Shown here one piece after another: positions 5,075-6,698 of a DNA stretch of 6,698 bases; position 1 is the first letter of the stretch, and each line of letters starts with the position of its first letter. Position numbers and translations under genes: made by a program. The notes below the pieces were generated by a model. That model searched no databases and was not told the DNA's origin. It saw nothing but the letters and a program-made list of their open reading frames with translations. The stretch is from Actinomycetes bacterium (GTDB lineage: Bacteria; Actinomycetota; Acidimicrobiia; Acidimicrobiales; Palsa-688). The stretch covers positions 1 through 6,698 of the forward strand of contig JAKACE010000103.1 in assembly GCA_021821705.1 (NCBI GenBank), in the 5' to 3' direction.

Positions 5075-5938
5075 GTGAGCGCCACTGAGACCGACTTGGC
5101 CTCCACTTCACCCAACGAGCCCCATGGCACTGCCGGGCAGGCACCGACCGGCACCGTCAACCTGATGGGCCTCCTCCTGCATGACCTCACCGAGCGCGAG
5201 CTCGTGGACCACGTGGTGCACGCGGCGACCTCCGGCCGGGGCGGTTGGATGGTCAACCCCAATGTGGACGTCCTGCGCCAGGTGGTGGCGGACCGCTCGG
5301 TGCGTGCCCTGGTTGAGGGGTGCGACCTCGTGGTCGCAGACGGCATGCCCCTGCTCTGGGCGGCCGCTGTCCGGGGGACGCCGCTGCGGCAGACGGTGCC
5401 CGTCTCCGACGCTATCTGGCCCCTGTGCGAGGAGGCTGCCCGGCGCTCGGTCCCCGTCTTCCTCCTCGGAGGAGCACCGGGGTCGGCCGAGGCCGCAGCC
5501 AGTGTGCTGGCCGACCGGTACCCGGGCCTCGTCGTGTCGCACATGTCACCCCCTGTGGGCTTCGACCGGGACCCTGCGGCCATGGACGCCGTACGCCGAG
5601 GGCTGCGCGAGGCCCGGCCCGGCCTGGTCTTCTGCGCCTTCGGCTTCCCCAAGCAGGAAAGGCTGACCACCCAACTGCGCTCCGAGCTGCCCGGCGCCTG
5701 GTTCATCGGCTCAGGAGGGACGTTCTCAATGGTGGCCGGGGACACGCCCAAGGCCCCCCCCTGGGTGCGCCGGCTGGGCTTGGAGTGGGCACACCGTCTG
5801 CGCCTGGAGCCCCGCCGGCTCTTCCACCGCTACGTCGTCGACGACCTCCCGTTCGCCCTGCGCCTGCTGACGTGGGCAGTGGTGGCCCGGGCCCGGTCAT
5901 CGGCCGGCAGGGGGAGCCGCCGCGGGGGTGACCGGTGA
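5075..5938 (+). CDS. WecG/TagA/CpsF family glycosyltransferase (GT26)
   Basis: A 287-residue member of the GT26 family, which transfers a sugar such as N-acetylmannosaminuronic acid, N-acetylmannosamine or glucose onto a polyprenyl-diphosphate-linked sugar at the inner membrane face. Family landmarks appear in order: VNPNVDVL (60-67), CDLVVADGMPLLWA (83-96) with D89, VFLLGGAPGSAE (128-139), YPGL (149-152), CAFGFPKQE (187-195), IGSGGTFSMVAGDTPKAPPW (211-230) and the family-specific LGLEWAHRL then EPRRLFHRY (235-253). The position often F-D in Gram-negative members is F-S here. The first 28 residues are a disordered, Thr/Pro/Gly-rich extension. A hydrophobic C-terminal stretch (about 258-271) followed by basic residues may attach it to the membrane. 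GTG 5075 follows AAAGG (5062-5066) by eight bases. The stop overlaps the hddA start, so the two are translationally coupled. Sugar specificity cannot be assigned. Confidence 0.92.
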   Translation: MSATETDLASTSPNEPHGTAGQAPTGTVNLMGLLLHDLTERELVDHVVHAATSGRGGWMVNPNVDVLRQVVADRSVRALVEGCDLVVADGMPLLWAAAVRGTPLRQTVPVSDAIWPLCEEAARRSVPVFLLGGAPGSAEAAASVLADRYPGLVVSHMSPPVGFDRDPAAMDAVRRGLREARPGLVFCAFGFPKQERLTTQLRSELPGAWFIGSGGTFSMVAGDTPKAPPWVRRLGLEWAHRLRLEPRRLFHRYVVDDLPFALRLLTWAVVARARSSAGRGSRRGGDR

Positions 5939-6698
5939 GGGCCCCGTGCGTGGTGAGGGCCCGCACCCCTCTCCGCATCAGCTTTGCAGGAGGAGGCACG
6001 GACGTGGCGCCCTTCCCCGAGACCGAGGGTGGCGCCGTGCTCTCGGCCACCATCGACCGCTACGTACTGGGCTCCCTGGTGACCCACGAGGCGGGCCACA
6101 TGCGAGTGGAGTCCCTGGACTACGGGGTGAGCCTGGAGCTGGCCCCCGGCGAGGACTTCGCCTCCGACGGCAAGCTCGACCTCGTCAAGGCGGCCATCAA
6201 GAGGGTGTGGCGGGAGGACGAACGGGGCTATGGCATAGTGCTGTCCTCTTCCGCCCCACCGGGCTCGGGCCTGGGTTCGTCCTCGGCCATGGTGGTGACA
6301 GTCGTCTCACTGCTCAACGAGTACTACGGCGTGGCCATGGGAGAGTACGAGGTAGCCCAACTGGCCGCCCTCATCGAACGCGAGGACATGGGCATCACCG
6401 GGGGCCTCCAGGACTATTACGCCGCCGCTTTCGGGGGCTTCAACTACATAGAGTTCGCCGACCAGGTCATCGTCAACCCGCTGCGGGTCCGGGAGGAGGT
6501 GATGGGGGAACTGGAGATGAACCTCCTGCTCTGCTTCACCGGGGCAACCCGGCGGTCCGACGACATCATCTCCGACCAGACCCAGCGCTACACCCGGGCC
6601 GAGGTGGACTCCCTCTCCGGCCTCCGGGAGCAGAAGAAGTTGGCGAGCGCCATGAAGGCGGCCCTGCTGAGGGGCGAACTGGACGACTTCGGCGAACT
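5935..6698 (+). CDS. hddA: D-glycero-alpha-D-manno-heptose 7-phosphate kinase (GHMP family), partial
   Basis: The first 254 codons of a GHMP-superfamily sugar kinase; the family is usually 330-360 residues, so the C-terminal quarter is beyond the right edge. It phosphorylates heptose 7-phosphate at C1 with ATP to give the 1,7-bisphosphate. Motif 1 is RTPLRISFAGGGTD (10-23), the sugar-binding signature shared by HddA and the fucose kinase branch. Motif 2, the ATP phosphate-binding loop, is PPGSGLGSSSAM (108-119). Next comes EREDMGITGGLQDYYAAAFGG, with the Gly-Gly-x-Gln-Asp characteristic of this branch. GTG 5935 overlaps the preceding stop by 4 bp (GTGA); GTG 5950 and 5953 are in-frame alternatives only 5-6 codons further in. 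With gmhA and gmhB nearby, heptose kinase is far more likely than galactokinase or L-fucokinase. The HddA type leads to GDP-activated rather than ADP-activated heptose in characterised pathways. Confidence 0.9.
   Translation, partial: MRAPCVVRARTPLRISFAGGGTDVAPFPETEGGAVLSATIDRYVLGSLVTHEAGHMRVESLDYGVSLELAPGEDFASDGKLDLVKAAIKRVWREDERGYGIVLSSSAPPGSGLGSSSAMVVTVVSLLNEYYGVAMGEYEVAQLAALIEREDMGITGGLQDYYAAAFGGFNYIEFADQVIVNPLRVREEVMGELEMNLLLCFTGATRRSDDIISDQTQRYTRAEVDSLSGLREQKKLASAMKAALLRGELDDFGE

Noticed and set aside
4999..5751. Minus-strand open frame of 250 codons antisense to the wecG-type gene
   Set aside because: Ser/Arg/Thr-rich antisense product without motifs; the plus-strand frame is clearly the real gene.

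Overview
The window is very GC-rich with strongly GC-biased third codon positions, uses GTG starts often, and has AT-richer pockets only just upstream of genes. This suggests a high-GC actinobacterium; I cannot place it further from sequence alone. There are no rRNA, tRNA, CRISPR or mobile-element features. The content is a chromosomal glycan-biosynthesis locus.

Layout from left to right: (1) minus strand 1-1232, a two-domain alpha/beta-hydrolase protein whose C-terminus lies beyond the left edge; (2) plus strand 1347-2381, a family-2 glycosyltransferase diverging from it; (3) minus strand 2387-3430, a second, different family-2-like glycosyltransferase converging on the first with only 5 bp between them; (4) a 171-bp AT-richer intergenic stretch with a promoter-like element and a direct repeat; (5) minus strand 3602-4192, sedoheptulose-7-phosphate isomerase (gmhA); (6) plus strand 4365-4889, heptose-bisphosphate phosphatase of the HAD superfamily (gmhB), diverging from gmhA; (7) plus strand 5075-5938, a WecG/TagA/CpsF glycosyltransferase; (8) plus strand from 5935 through the right edge, a GHMP kinase matching heptose-7-phosphate kinase (hddA), whose start overlaps the wecG-type stop by 4 bp.

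GmhA, HddA and GmhB are consecutive enzymes turning sedoheptulose 7-phosphate into D-glycero-alpha-D-manno-heptose 1-phosphate, the precursor of a GDP-activated heptose. A guanylyltransferase (HddC type) would complete the route and is expected outside the window. The three glycosyltransferases suggest that the heptose or other sugars are built into a surface glycan; a WecG/TagA-type enzyme normally acts on a polyprenyl-diphosphate-linked sugar at the membrane. The hydrolase resembles, from family memory, the paired hydrolases that accompany exosortase/exopolysaccharide loci, here fused in one chain.

No gene-free stretch exceeds 300 bp. The longer intergenic regions (1233-1346, 3431-3601, 4193-4364, 4890-5074) hold the upstream signals. 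The same T-A-(A/G)-N-N-T -10-like hexamer appears before five genes, and in three of them it lies 6-7 nt before the start codon, as expected for leaderless transcripts. The individual enzymes are recognisable families; the less ordinary points are the fused hydrolase, the missing D-x-D in one glycosyltransferase, and the promoter and operator-like elements.
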